A DNA stretch of 64,000 nucleotides, taken from contig NC_061120.1 in NCBI RefSeq assembly GCF_002878395.1, positions 96,770,711 to 96,834,710 of the forward strand. Direction: 5' to 3'. Shown piece by piece: positions 23,492-34,327 of the stretch; position 1 is the first letter of the stretch; every line of letters begins with the position of its first letter. The notes beneath the pieces are model-generated. The model had not been told where the DNA came from, did no database searches, and was given only the letters and a program-made list of their open reading frames with translations. The stretch is from Capsicum annuum (Eukaryota; Streptophyta; Magnoliopsida; Solanales; Solanaceae). Position numbers and translations under genes: made by a program.

Positions 23492-26001
23492 TGTAATACC
23501 CCATACTTTTTCCTAGCTCAATTTAGCTCTTAGAATGTTAAGGGTTATCTTAAAAAATGAATAAAATTTGATACATATAGAATTTTTCAGTTCTAGGCCC
23601 TCCAATGTGTAGAAAATTGAATTAACTTTCCAACGATACCAATTTTGCCTCAATCCAATATTTGGTTGAGAAGTTATGGCATTTTTAGTAAAACAGTATG
23701 GCATTTCGACGAGTATCGCATCGCGGCGAAGACCAAAATGGCTATTGTCAATCTCCAAAGGACCTCCACGATTGGCCTATGTCGCGTTCAAGTTCTATTT
23801 CTCAATTCTCAAAATCCAGTGGCTCACCGTGATGGCGGCGCATCGCGGTGATGGCCTAAATGGCATTTCAATGGCTTACCATGATAGCTCCATGTCATGT
23901 TGATTTTCCAGTTCACAATAGTCAATCTCTAGTGAGCCACCGCGATAGTGGCGCATTACGGTGGCATGCCAAATGGGAAATTTTCTTTCTTTTCCTCTTC
24001 TGATTCAATTTTTAAAAGGGTAGTTTGATCAAATCCCAAGCCCCAAATAGTGAGTAACACAAGATGAAACATATTCTTACCCTATATACCCATTATTCAT
24101 CAATTCTCTCTCAAAGAAAGCCCTAGAGCTCAAAACTTACTCCCCAAGAAATCAAATTTCCTCCATTCTTCTTCCAAGATAACTCATGATTAAGGATTCC
24201 CAATTCAAGAACTTCAAGAATTCATCTTCAAAAGCACTAATAGGAATCCAAAATCAAGTGTTCTCATCAATTTTATCAATTAAGGTATGTGGGGTTTATG
24301 AACAATGATATTCTTTCATCCTTGTTCCCAAAACTAGTTTTAAATTATAAATTTACATGATTTTGTATGAATATACATGAGTTTCAAACTAGGGTTCATA
24401 CGCATTATTGTTATTTGCAAGATTATGAGATTTCAAGTGATTTAGAAGTTGAATTGCCATTTTTGTATTTATATATGTATTGCAGTAAATTCCAGATTTT
24501 GAGTTGAATTGCCAATATTTACATTATCAAGAATAAATATTATGATGTTTTAACATGGATTTAATGCATGGGTCAGTATGCCCAAATTAGTTATTGATAT
24601 TTCAAGTTGAATAGTGCAATAAGAACCGTATGACTAGATTATCTTCAAATTTTTTATGAAGATTTGATCTTTTGATCTCAGCTTAGATTATGAAATCCAC
24701 ATTACAGTTTCAGATTATAGCTTAACTTAACAATTATACTGTTGTTTTTGTAATAAACCATTATACTAGATTTTAAAGTGGATTTTCAACAAAATGAGCA
24801 TACTGATTAAAGGGTGTAGTATTTAACACCGAGTTGGGCATGTTCTCATGCCCCAGAACTACGAGCCATATAGGTTTAGATTATCTTATTATTCCCATTT
24901 CTATATGGATGACAGGTAGAGATGTGATCACTTAGATTAGGTTATACTCCTTGGCAAAAGTATGATACCTCTCCCCAACGTGAGGTTTTTTTCATAAGGG
25001 AACTAGACATTGAACTCCATGATAGCTCGCATGGTTTATGTCAGTTAGAAGAACCTTCCTACAGAAAAGAGTAATCCTAATAGTATAGACTTTCAGAATA
25101 GTTTTTAAAATTATTTCCCTACTAGTAAAAGCTTTACAAAACAGAATAATCTAAATAAAAAAGCTTTTAGAAAACTAAGTGTAAAGGCTCACAACTTTAC
25201 TCAGATATTGCTTTACAGAAAGATATTAGCTACAGACTTCAACTTTCAGATTTCTGATATAAACGTGAGTCTTTTGTAAACTTAGACAACATGATTTATA
25301 GACAGAACACTAGTACAGCTTTTAGAACTAAAAGTTATGGCTCACTAGATTTATAAAGTATGATTTACTACTCATAATTATGATTCTTAGCTTTCATATA
25401 TTCCAGCTTATATGAGTCATCTAAATTTAGCATGCATTGTTTTACAAATTATGATGATGTTGAGACATTTTTTACTTATGCATTCACCCCCATATACTCA
25501 GTGCATTCTTAAAGTACTAATCCACATATACGTCTATGTGCTACATTATCTCATAATGTAGGTTTAGGTGCTCAGTTCTAGTAGCGTGAGTGATTTTGAG
25601 GATCTCCATCTACATTCCAAGAGTTGGTGATCCTCATAGTTCGGGGACTTAGTCTTTTAGTTTTTCAGCTTATTAGTATAGATGATTCAGACAGTTTGAG
25701 TCAGCTAGGGGTTTGTCACAGTGACTCTCTAGTTATTAGTAGTAGAGGCTTGTCAGACTGCTATATATGATTCAGATTATTCAGTATTGATTGTTTAGAA
25801 TATTGAGTGTAGTATTTTTCTAAGACTATATTTAGATATTGTCAATTAACTAAGATAGATTTCCACATTTAGATGATTTTTATATCTATATTACCTTGTT
25901 ATGAGATTCAGACTTAGTAGAAGGCAAAGAGAGTTATCTTAAGGCGACTCATATTCTTGAGCACCGTGTGACATCTCGGGACCTATTTTTGGGGCGTTAC
26001 A
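23492..26001 (+). repeat. 3' LTR of element A
   Basis: Begins TGTAATACCCCATACTTTTT and ends GGGGCGTTACA, with intact TG...CA. Its CG-word array is at 23708-23963. It retains CG at several places where the 5' copy reads TG or CA (GCATCGCGG versus CACATTACGG near the start of the array). Confidence 0.93.
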
Positions 26002-26546
26002 CCATTGCTATCAAGCATTTGGAGTACTAATTTGGGAAAATGTCTACTATGATTAAATAGAAATAGCCTCTTACTCTTCTAAGTGAAAAAGTTTAGAGTC
26101 CACCAGCTATAATTCTTTGTCTAGCTATCACCACTATTTATGGTTCCACTACTGATGATCCCACTGTACCTACTATTGAAGATTGATAGCACTGAAAGCA
26201 ATGAGATATCTAAGGCAGAGTTGAGAAGTTAACATGGGTTAATGATGATTTTGAGTATGATAGTGGTGAGGATTGGGTCGTTGAGACCAATTATTATGTG
26301 CACCCTTATAGTGCGACCCCTTCCATACCATTAGAAGAAAAGAAGGAAGATCTCAGAGTAAATCTGATTTCTCTAGATGTATACAAGTTGGTGAGAATAG
26401 GGGAACTCAAACCTACATCCATTAAACTATTAATGGCCGACTCATCTAGGAAGAACCTGGCGGGTGTGTTATGTGACGTAGAAGTAAGCGTGGCATCCCT
26501 TATGTTCCCCACTTATTTTATGGTTCTTGATTGTGAGGTGAATTAT
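26002..26546 (+). pseudogene. Gag end and protease of element E, part 1
   Basis: Continues the E polyprotein after insertion A: AIKHLEY, FGKMSTMIK and LTLPS (end of gag), then an acidic linker (DDFEYDSGED near 26245). An open protease segment follows at 26298-26546 with NLISLDVYKLVRIGELKPTS, KLLMADSSRKN and FPTYFMVLDCEVN. This matches the protease of plant gag-pro polyproteins (usual pattern DLGASINLMPL...ILDCEVD...PIILGRPF), but the catalytic segment is damaged. Element B inserted right after LDCEVNY; the missing PIILGRPF-type block is at 36850. Confidence 0.85.
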
Positions 26547-28606
26547 TGTAATGACCTGAATTTGATACCCAAAATGCTACATGGTGTTAACAATCCCGAA
26601 GGACCACAAGCTAACCCATGATTGATATCTGTAACTGATGCAAAATAAAAAGGTTGAAAGGCCATAAGGTTCAAATATCTGATAAAACATAACATCTAGA
26701 AATATGGTATATCAATACAAAAACTAAAATAAACTGTCTGAACATGCTAGTCTGAAAGCCTCTAAACTATCTAAAAACTATTGAATTAATGGGACATGTC
26801 CCCAACTAACTCCGTCTACTAAAACTAAAATAATGAAATAATCATGCTATCCTTGAATGATGAGGACTCACTATAAATCTACTACTGCTGGCAAAATTTG
26901 GAGCTAAGTGTGAGCAAAAACTTAATATTCTGAACCTATGGTATAAAACACCATAGCACAGAATAAAAAAATGCACCTGTATGTCTGAATATACTGGTAT
27001 ACAGAGTGAGGTAGGCTGAATGCATAAGTTTTATATGAATGAAAAATACTAACTGACTGAATAACATGAACATGAGAATGCATGCTTGAATACATAACTG
27101 TAAATGAGATCTTGATAATACTGACTACTGAGTCTGAATAATGATAGCATAAGTTTCATATGATTGGTATGCTATTAACTGAGTGACTGTGTCTGACAAT
27201 CCCGATTCTAATAAAACTAGCTGAGTTTCATACTGAACTGAGTGACTGTATCTAATAGTCCAAAATCTGAAGAACTATCTGAGTTCTTTTACTGAGACTG
27301 TGGGAAGTAGTCATCTAATCGACATGCCTCTTTTTCTGTATAGAGTTGGGGTCCAATCTGTAACCCTAATTGGAAGGGTGTCAATACCACGTCATCGATA
27401 AGGATAAGCTGTGAGTGATCCTCATCTGGCAGTGTCCCCAAAAAAGAATGGTGGGACCCTCATCTATCAGGTTAAACCATCCCATCAACCCTCAATTGTC
27501 AGTGTTGATGTTTGAATCCTATGGTGGCTACATAGTTCTGGAATGCAAGGATTGCTTCTAAGGATCACACCCTTTACTATAGTGTGTACCCTCATCCTTG
27601 GGTTAGCTTGATATTGAATCCTACCCCCAATTGAATCTACACTAAACTGATTATACTGACATAAACTGGACTAAGTTCACTGAATTTTATGGACTGACAA
27701 AATATTATTGAATTCTGTTAACTGACTGAGTTCTTGAGATTACTGAGTTTTCCTGAGTTATGTAACTAACTGAATTCTATTGAGTTCTTAAACTAACTGA
27801 GAATACTACTGATCATGAAGTGACTGAGGTTATCATGAAACTGGCACTGGCTCTAGGCACATATCTAAACTGTTGGGTACAAGTACCCCAGGACTCGATA
27901 GCATGAAACTGACAAGACATGACACTTCTTGAACATATGACCATAGTCAACAATTCATAGTACAAATGTTGGGGATTTTCATGAAGTATTTGTATGTCAT
28001 AATCTTACACATGAATAGGAATACATATAAACATGTCATAATTTCGTCAGTCTAATCTCATGAGCATTCCACCAAACCATTACAACGCATAACAATAACA
28101 TTGAGGTCATTGAGAACATAAGGCTAAAGCATGGATTCATCATTTTCGTTACAATTGAGTCATAAAGCATAATTCTTATTCTCTTAGTCATTTTAGCAAA
28201 CACCTTGCATTCATAACTTGAGGCTTAGGCATGAACACTAAACTAATACATCATGGAAAAAATTTTCACTTCAAATACAAGAATGCCAACTACATGATAA
28301 CATAATTTCATTATATGTATTAAAGATTTCAACTTGGTAATCATACAACAACATAAACATGGATATGATTCAATTCATAACATGGAATTCAAAATTTATA
28401 TTTTTGAAAGGGGTTTCTTGAGCTTTATGGGTGAAAGGAACCCATGAATCAACACTTTACATACCTTAGATGGAAGTTTCTTAAAGATTAACAGTGGAAT
28501 CTGCTGGATTAGAACCTTCTATTGAAAATCCTAGACTTGTTCTTAGGGGAATTTGAGAGAAAAAACTATATTTTGGTGAAAACCTAGTTGAATCTAGGGT
28601 TATAGG

Positions 28607-28616
28607 CTTATATAGG
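28607..28616 (-). promoter_or_regulatory. Likely TATA box of B LTR (twin at 36358-36367)
   Basis: CCTATATAAG on the minus strand, conserved in both LTRs. CG-word arrays lie immediately upstream (28680-28840 and 36421-36560). Promoter use is inferred. Confidence 0.6.
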
Positions 28617-28679
28617 GGTGGGAAATCGACCCTTTTTCCCTTAAAGATGTGGATATTTAATGACTGAAAACTGGGGCAT

Positions 28680-28840
28680 CAACGCGATTGGCAACGCGGT
28701 GCGTCATTGGCATCGACGTGATACCCGACATGTCATGCTATGATTGCACAAATCCTCAGTTGTTTTGACTCTGGCAATTTGCAACAATGTTAACCAGTGC
28801 AATAGGCGATGCGGTGCATCAAGATCACATTGGTCTACTA
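28680..28840 (-). repeat. CpG-word array in 3' LTR of B
   Basis: Repeated words such as CAACGCGATTGGCAACGCGG, GCATCGACGTGATACC and GGCGATGCGGTGCATC. The twin array at 36421-36560 in the 5' LTR has partly different surviving CpGs (CATCGATGCGATTGG, GCATTGCGCC). The words are of the same type as in G and A. Confidence 0.75.
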
Positions 28841-29097
28841 TTTTGGGATACCAAACGTGGTCTAAACGAGTTTTAAAAAATCTAAAAATCATTCAGGAAC
28901 ACCTATTGACCTCTCTGATCGTGAATAAACAAAAATATAGACCACTAAAGGACATTAAGGTCATGAAATGAGATTTTCAACTTTCGAAGGAAAAAAATAA
29001 ACTAAGGCTGGGAACTTAGCTAGAATTTTCTAAGTCTAAGACCCCTTGAAAAGCCTAAAAGGATGAATTAAGCTTAGAAATTTTGTAGGATTTTACA

Positions 29098-29112
29098 ATA
29101 TCTCCCATTGGG
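29098..29112 (-). promoter_or_regulatory. Polypurine tract of B
   Basis: On the minus strand CCCAATGGGAGATAT precedes the LTR and follows TTTGAGGATGAATATT, the same lead-in as in element A. Confidence 0.8.
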
Positions 29113-29479
29113 AATATTCATCCTCAAATGAGTCTAACTGATATGGGAGAAATGATAAACTGAAGTATATACTTATCATGAACAACTAAACATGAGTACG
29201 TGACTGACATTACTGATTTACTGAGATTCATACTGAGCATATATATCTAATGCATGATTTCATGACTAAGCTGATACATGGATACATGATTGGGAGTACT
29301 GATTCACTTGTTTATGCATATCTGATGCACGAATACATGACTGACATAATGCATGAACATATGACTGAATATGGAATAGTAGTTGATACCAAGTTTATAA
29401 TGGGAATCTGAGCATGAAACTGAATACCAAGTTGTAACTGAAATTTGAACATGAAAATGAATAAGATTTAAGGAAAGCT

Positions 29480-31075
29480 ATTACCTTGGGTTAAGTTTAA
29501 GTTTGTGGAGAAAAGGTAAGGGTACTTGGGTTGCATGTCTATTTTTGTATCCAAAGTAGCTCCCTCAACGGATTGATTTTGCCAAAGAACTTTAACTAGA
29601 GGAACTTCTTTGTTCCTCAGTCCGTGAGTCTGTTAGTCAAGGATTTAGACTAGAATCTCTCCATAAGAGAGGTTGTTCTGAATATCTATGCACTCTATAG
29701 GGACTACAACTGTCGGGTCACCTCTGAACTTCTGAAGCAAGGAAACATGAAAGAGTGGATAGACTGAGGCTAGATCTGAAGGCAATTCGAGCTCATAAGC
29801 TACCTTACTGAAGCGACTGAGAATTTTGAAGGGATCAAAATATCGGGGACTAAGCTTTCCCTCCTTAACAAATAGTTTCACTCTCTTCATGGGAGATATT
29901 TTCAAATAAACATGATTACCAATCTCAAAATCGAGATCTTTCCTACTCACATCTGCGTATGATTTGTGTCAGCTTTGAGCTGTCTTGAGCCTTTCTCTGA
30001 TAAACTGGACTTTCTCTAAGGTATGATAAACTGGACTTTCTCTAAGGTATTGAATACCAAGTCAGGCCTTACTATTATGGCCTTACCCACTTAGAGCCAA
30101 CCAATTAGAGATCTGCATCTCCTACCATAGAGAGCTTCGAATAAAGCCATCGTAATACTAGAATGATAGTTATTGTTGTATGCAAACTTAATCAAAGGCA
30201 AGTGGTCATCCCAACTACCCTTGAAATCAATTAGACATGCTCGTAATATATCTTCTATAGTATGGATGGTCCTTTCTGCTTGACCATCTGTTTAGGAATG
30301 AAAGGTTGTACTGAGGTGAACTCGGGTACCAAGACCCTTTTGGAACACTTTCCAGAAATGAGAGGTTAACTAGGTACCTCTATCTGAGACAATAGACAAT
30401 GGAACACTGTGTAATCTGACCAACTCCCTGATATAGAATTTTGCATAATCCTTGGTTAAATAAGAGGTATGGACTGGAAGGAAATGAGCTCATTTGGTCA
30501 TCCTGTCTATAATAACCCAAATTGAATCTGCTGATGACGAGAATAAGGAAAACCCATCAAAGTCCATGTTTACTTCTTACCACTTCCAAGTAGGAATATT
30601 GAACTCTTGTGTAGACCCACTAGGCTTCTGATGCTCAATCTAAACCAACTGACATATTGAACACTTAGCCACAAACTCTATAACATCTCTCTTCATCCCA
30701 CTCCACCAATAGATGTCCTGCAAATTATGGTATATCTTAGTGGACCTTAGATAAATAGAGTAGCGCACACCATGCGCTTCTACAATAATTTACTGTCTCA
30801 AGTCATCTGTGCCTAGAACACATAGACGACCCTGATAACATAATACACTATCTCCCCCTTGGAAGAAAACCTCAACCTTCTGATCTTTGTCTGACTCTTT
30901 TATCTTAACAAGATTGGAATCTTTATCCTATTTTTCTTTCATCTCAAAAACTAGAGATATTCTAAGCTATTCCGAACCCATATACTACCTTCTGCAGAAT
31001 CGACTAAGCGGACACCTAGTCTGGAAAAATGATGGACTTATTGAGCTAAGTTTTTCTTACTGTCCTTAACATGAG
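29480..31075 (-). pseudogene. Integrase with chromodomain of element B
   Basis: Minus-strand frame fragments. Near 30700 the HHCC region is eroded. Core fragments at 30250-30600 include MDFDGFSLFSSSADSIWVI-like and ISYSKGLGTRVHLSTTF-like stretches. The [13 protein letters not shown] block is near 30100. Then an open 101-codon C-terminal region (29645-29950): MSRKDLDFEIGNHVYLKISP, SKVAYELELPSDLASVYPLF, HVSLLQK. The chromodomain follows at 29500-29640 (LRNKEVPLVKVLWQNQSVEG). Stops are mostly at Q, R and W positions. Confidence 0.87.
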
Positions 31076-31575
31076 CAACACTACCCATATACTGTCTACT
31101 GAGAGCATCGGCCACTACATTGACCTTACCCGAATGATAAAGGACACTCATGTCGTAATCTTTCAAGAGCTCTAACCTCCTTCTCTAACAAAGATTTAGA
31201 TATTTATAAAAGAATACATACTAAAGGCTTTTATAATCTATGAACATATCTACATGTACCCTATACAAGTAGTGCCTTCAAATTTTTAAAGCAAAAATTA
31301 CGACCGCTAACTCAAGATCATGAGTCGGATAATTCTTCTCAAGGGGTTTAAGTTGTCTGGAGGCGTATGCTATGACCTTACCATACTATATAAAGAAACA
31401 ACCTAAACCTACTCTAGATGCATCATAGTACAGTACAAACCTATATGAACTGTCTGGAAGAGCTAAAACTGGAGCTGAGGTGAGTTAAGTCTTCAACTCC
31501 TGAAAACTCTTCTCACAAGGATCTGACCACTGAAAGTTGACTTTCTTCTCAGTCAATCTAGACATAGGGGATGCA
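31076..31575 (-). pseudogene. RNase H of element B
   Basis: Minus-strand pieces FVLYYDASRVGLGCFFI (the C before DAS is Y), [34 protein letters not shown] and RHYLYRVHVDMFIDYKSL. The catalytic D in DAS is kept; stops lie between. Confidence 0.87.
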
Positions 31576-32430
31576 ATAGAAAAAAATCCCTCAACAAACC
31601 ATCTGTAATAGCTAGCCAGACCCAAGAAACTCTTAATATCTGATGGAGAGATAGGGCGAGGCTAGTTTCTTACTATTTTAGTCTTTTGAGGATCAATTCT
31701 TATGCCATCACTGGAAATAATATGACCAAGGAATGCTACTGACCTTAGCCAAAATTTGCACTTACTGAATTTGGCAAACAAATTATGATTTCTGAGAGTC
31801 TATAATACTTTCTGAGATGGTTTGCATGATAACATTCACTATGGGAGTAAACAAGGATGTCATTTATAAAGACTATGATGAACATGTACAAGTAATGCTT
31901 GAACACATGGTTTATCAAGTCCATGAAAGCTTCTGGGGCATTGTTAAAGCCAAAGGACTTGACTAAGAATTCGAAGTGACCATACCGAGTACAAAAGGTT
32001 ATTTTCAAAATGTCACATTCTCTGACTCTGAGCTTATGATAGCCTGATCTGAGGTCTATCTTAGAGAAATAACTGACATCCCAGAGTTGGTCAAATAAGT
32101 CATTAATTATGGGAAGTGGATATTTATTCTTGACTGTGACCTTATTGAGCTGACGGTAGTCTATGCACATTATAAGAGAATTGACTTTCTTTCACATGAA
32201 TAGAATTGGTGCACCCCATGGGGACACACTGGGTCTGATGAACCCCTTGTCTAGGAGATCCTTCAACTGCTTTTTCAATTCTCTGAGTTCTGCTAGTTCT
32301 ATTCTATATGGTAGAATAGATATAATCTTAGTATCTTGAAGAAGATCAATGCCAAAGTCTATTTTTTTCGGGAGGAATTCCTGGAAGATCTTTAGGAAAG
32401 ACATCTGAATATTCATTCACTACTAGGACT
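31576..32430 (-). pseudogene. Reverse transcriptase of element B
   Basis: The longest open frame in the window (141 codons, 31745-32170) encodes [59 protein letters not shown] and [14 protein letters not shown]. Upstream, 32192-32416 encodes [20 protein letters not shown]. As in element A, the catalytic box is FINDI with asparagine for the first aspartate. FGF replaces the usual FGL. The thumb region (near 31620-31700) is broken. Confidence 0.94.
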
Positions 32431-32559
32431 GATTCAAGCATGGAAGTATTGAAACTAGTGTCATTAACTCAAATAAGATGATAGACACATCCCTTAGATA
32501 TTATTTTCCGTGCCCAAAGTTAGGAAACAAGCTGACCTCTAAAGGCTGAAGTACTACCC

Positions 32560-32990
32560 CTCCACTCTAAGACAGGTTTATTTAGAAACTGAAACTGGAC
32601 AATTATATTTTTGCAGTCGACTGTGGTATAGCAGGAATAAAGCTAATCCATACTAAGAATGACATCAAAATCAGTTATCTCTAATTTGACTAAGTCTACT
32701 GAAGTTCCTTTCTGAGATATCATAACTGGACAGTTCCTATATACCCACCAGGCTATGATAGTTTTATCCACTAGGGTAGAGACTAAAAAGGGCTCTTCTA
32801 GAATTTTGGGACTGACTCCAAAATCAACTGCAATATAAGGAGTAACAAAAGATAAAGAAGCTCCTGGATCTAGCAAAGTGTAAATAAATAAGTGAAATAT
32901 TTGTAACATACTGGTAACTACATCAGGAGAATTTTCCTGATCTTGTCTGGGCTAAAGAACATAAAGTTTGTTTGGGCATTTCCCACTGGT
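32560..32990 (-). pseudogene. Aspartic protease of element B
   Basis: The open frame at 32643-32909 has LLDPGASLSFVTPYIA (the triad D-S-G is D-P-G), FLVSTLVDKTIIAWWVYRNC and LVKLEITDFDVILSMD. The end is interrupted by a stop at the W expected in GMDWL. It aligns with the A protease. Confidence 0.88.
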
Positions 32991-34102
32991 GGCGCTGGAA
33001 GAGGCACCCTGCTGGTTTGGGCGACTGGACTGAGGTAAGGAACAGTTATGCTGACCTTAAAAGCCTGACTGGGGATAATCTATGACCCTCTGGCCTAGCT
33101 TGCCATATCCGAAATAGAAAGTGCTTCCAGCTCTACAAATACCCTAAGGGTTCTTACCATAAGTCTGATAAAAAGGATGAGTATAGGCATGGCTAGCAAA
33201 GCCCTGAGGTTTAAGGCCTGATTCCCTATCCCTATTACCATCTCTAAATTTTGGTGCTGGAGTACTGGTTGAGGAAAGAGCTGGAATGGATGACTTTGGG
33301 TGGAACTAAGAATGATTCCTACCCTCTGACTTAGGTTGAGAAAAGTTGAAACTACATATCCTTGTTTTCTTATTCTGCTTCTCTCTCATCTTAACCTTCC
33401 GCTCTTCTATATATAGATCATGGATCATAAGCCTGGCTATGTCCATCTCACTAATCAACATCGCGGACCTCTACTCATTCACCACACTATCATTCACTCC
33501 AAAAACAAACTTACTCATCTTAGCCCTGTTGTCTGCCACAACATGAGGAGCGTATCTTGCTAATTGAGTAAACTTAAGATAATACTCTTTCATTGTCATG
33601 TTGCCCTGCCAGAGGTTGATAAATTCTAACACCTTAGCTTCTCTCAACTCTATGGGAAAGAATCTATCTAGAAATGCAATGGCAAACTCCTCTCACTCAA
33701 TTGGCCCTACGTCTATAGCTCTCTTTGCCTTCCATTATTTGAACCATGTGTGAGCCATATCCTACAACTGATATGCAACTAGCTTAGCACTCTTACAAGT
33801 GGTAACCTCTATGATATTTTTAACCTTCTGATCCTGATCAAGGAATTTCTAAGGGTCCTCATCTGACTTAGACCTAAAAAAGGATAGAGGATTCATTTGG
33901 GTATAGTCCCAAATCCTGGTTGCAACTGAATTGGTCACTGGGTTGGTTGGAACGATAGATGTTTATTCATTCTAGGCAATAACTGAATTAGCAGGAGTAG
34001 TGAATAGAGCTCTAACTCTACATGAGAAACATGTTTGTCCAAGGGATCTACTTGGACGAGCTGAGGGGCTGACTGATTTTCATTTCTTCTTTTAGGAGGC
34101 AT
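32991..34102 (-). pseudogene. Gag of element B
   Basis: The start at 34102 gives MPPKRRNENQSAPQ, the MPPKR-type start typical of Tekay/Del gag. It continues with FLDRFFPIELREAKVLEFIN, GNMTMKEYYLKFTQLARYAP and MSKFVFGVND near 33460-33680, then a S/P-rich linker. The knuckle near 33090-33125 reads FYFGYGKLGQRVIDY, in which both CXXC cysteines and the last C are changed and H is Q, as in element A. The segment duplicated in A is single here. Confidence 0.88.
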
Positions 34103-34310
34103 GTTCTGTAAGCAAAAAGGGAGAAATGAATTAGACTGAGAGTTAAAATTGAGATCATGCTCACTAGCATGATATGAACACTGAAACAAGAGAAACTGTT
34201 CCTAAAACATCATATAGCCTACTATATATAAATATGGCATCCAATACACCCATGCACAAGACTCAACTAGATATGGCTTTTCAAACTTCCTAAGACACTG
34301 TTGAACCTTA

Positions 34311-34324
34311 GGCTATGATACCAA
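34311..34324 (-). promoter_or_regulatory. Primer-binding site of B
   Basis: Minus strand TTGGTATCATAGCC, three bases from the 5' LTR. It matches the initiator tRNA-Met complement TGGTATCAGAGCC except for one base. Confidence 0.88.
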
Positions 34325-34327
34325 GTT

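Larger units (their letters stand above)
15748..26001 (+). mobile_element. Complete Ty3 chromovirus A (Tekay/Del type), defective
   Basis: A 10.25-kb element with two LTRs of about 2.5 kb, a primer-binding site, gag, protease, RT, RNase H, integrase with chromodomain, a polypurine tract and a 3' LTR, all on the plus strand. The 5-bp target duplication is CCACT (15743-15747) / CCATT (26002-26006), one transition apart. The first base pair of the 5' LTR reads TT instead of TG. The LTRs differ by roughly one base in eight over the first 145 aligned bases by eye, so the insertion is old. It sits inside the gag of E. Confidence 0.93.
26547..29097 (-). repeat. 3' LTR of element B
   Basis: Plus-strand edges TGTAATGACCTGAAT and TAGGATTTTACA. 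It contains the ACTGA-rich tract, the CCTCATCTGGCAGTG phrases (27419-27504), a TATA box (28607-28616) and a CG-word array (28680-28840). Confidence 0.93.
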
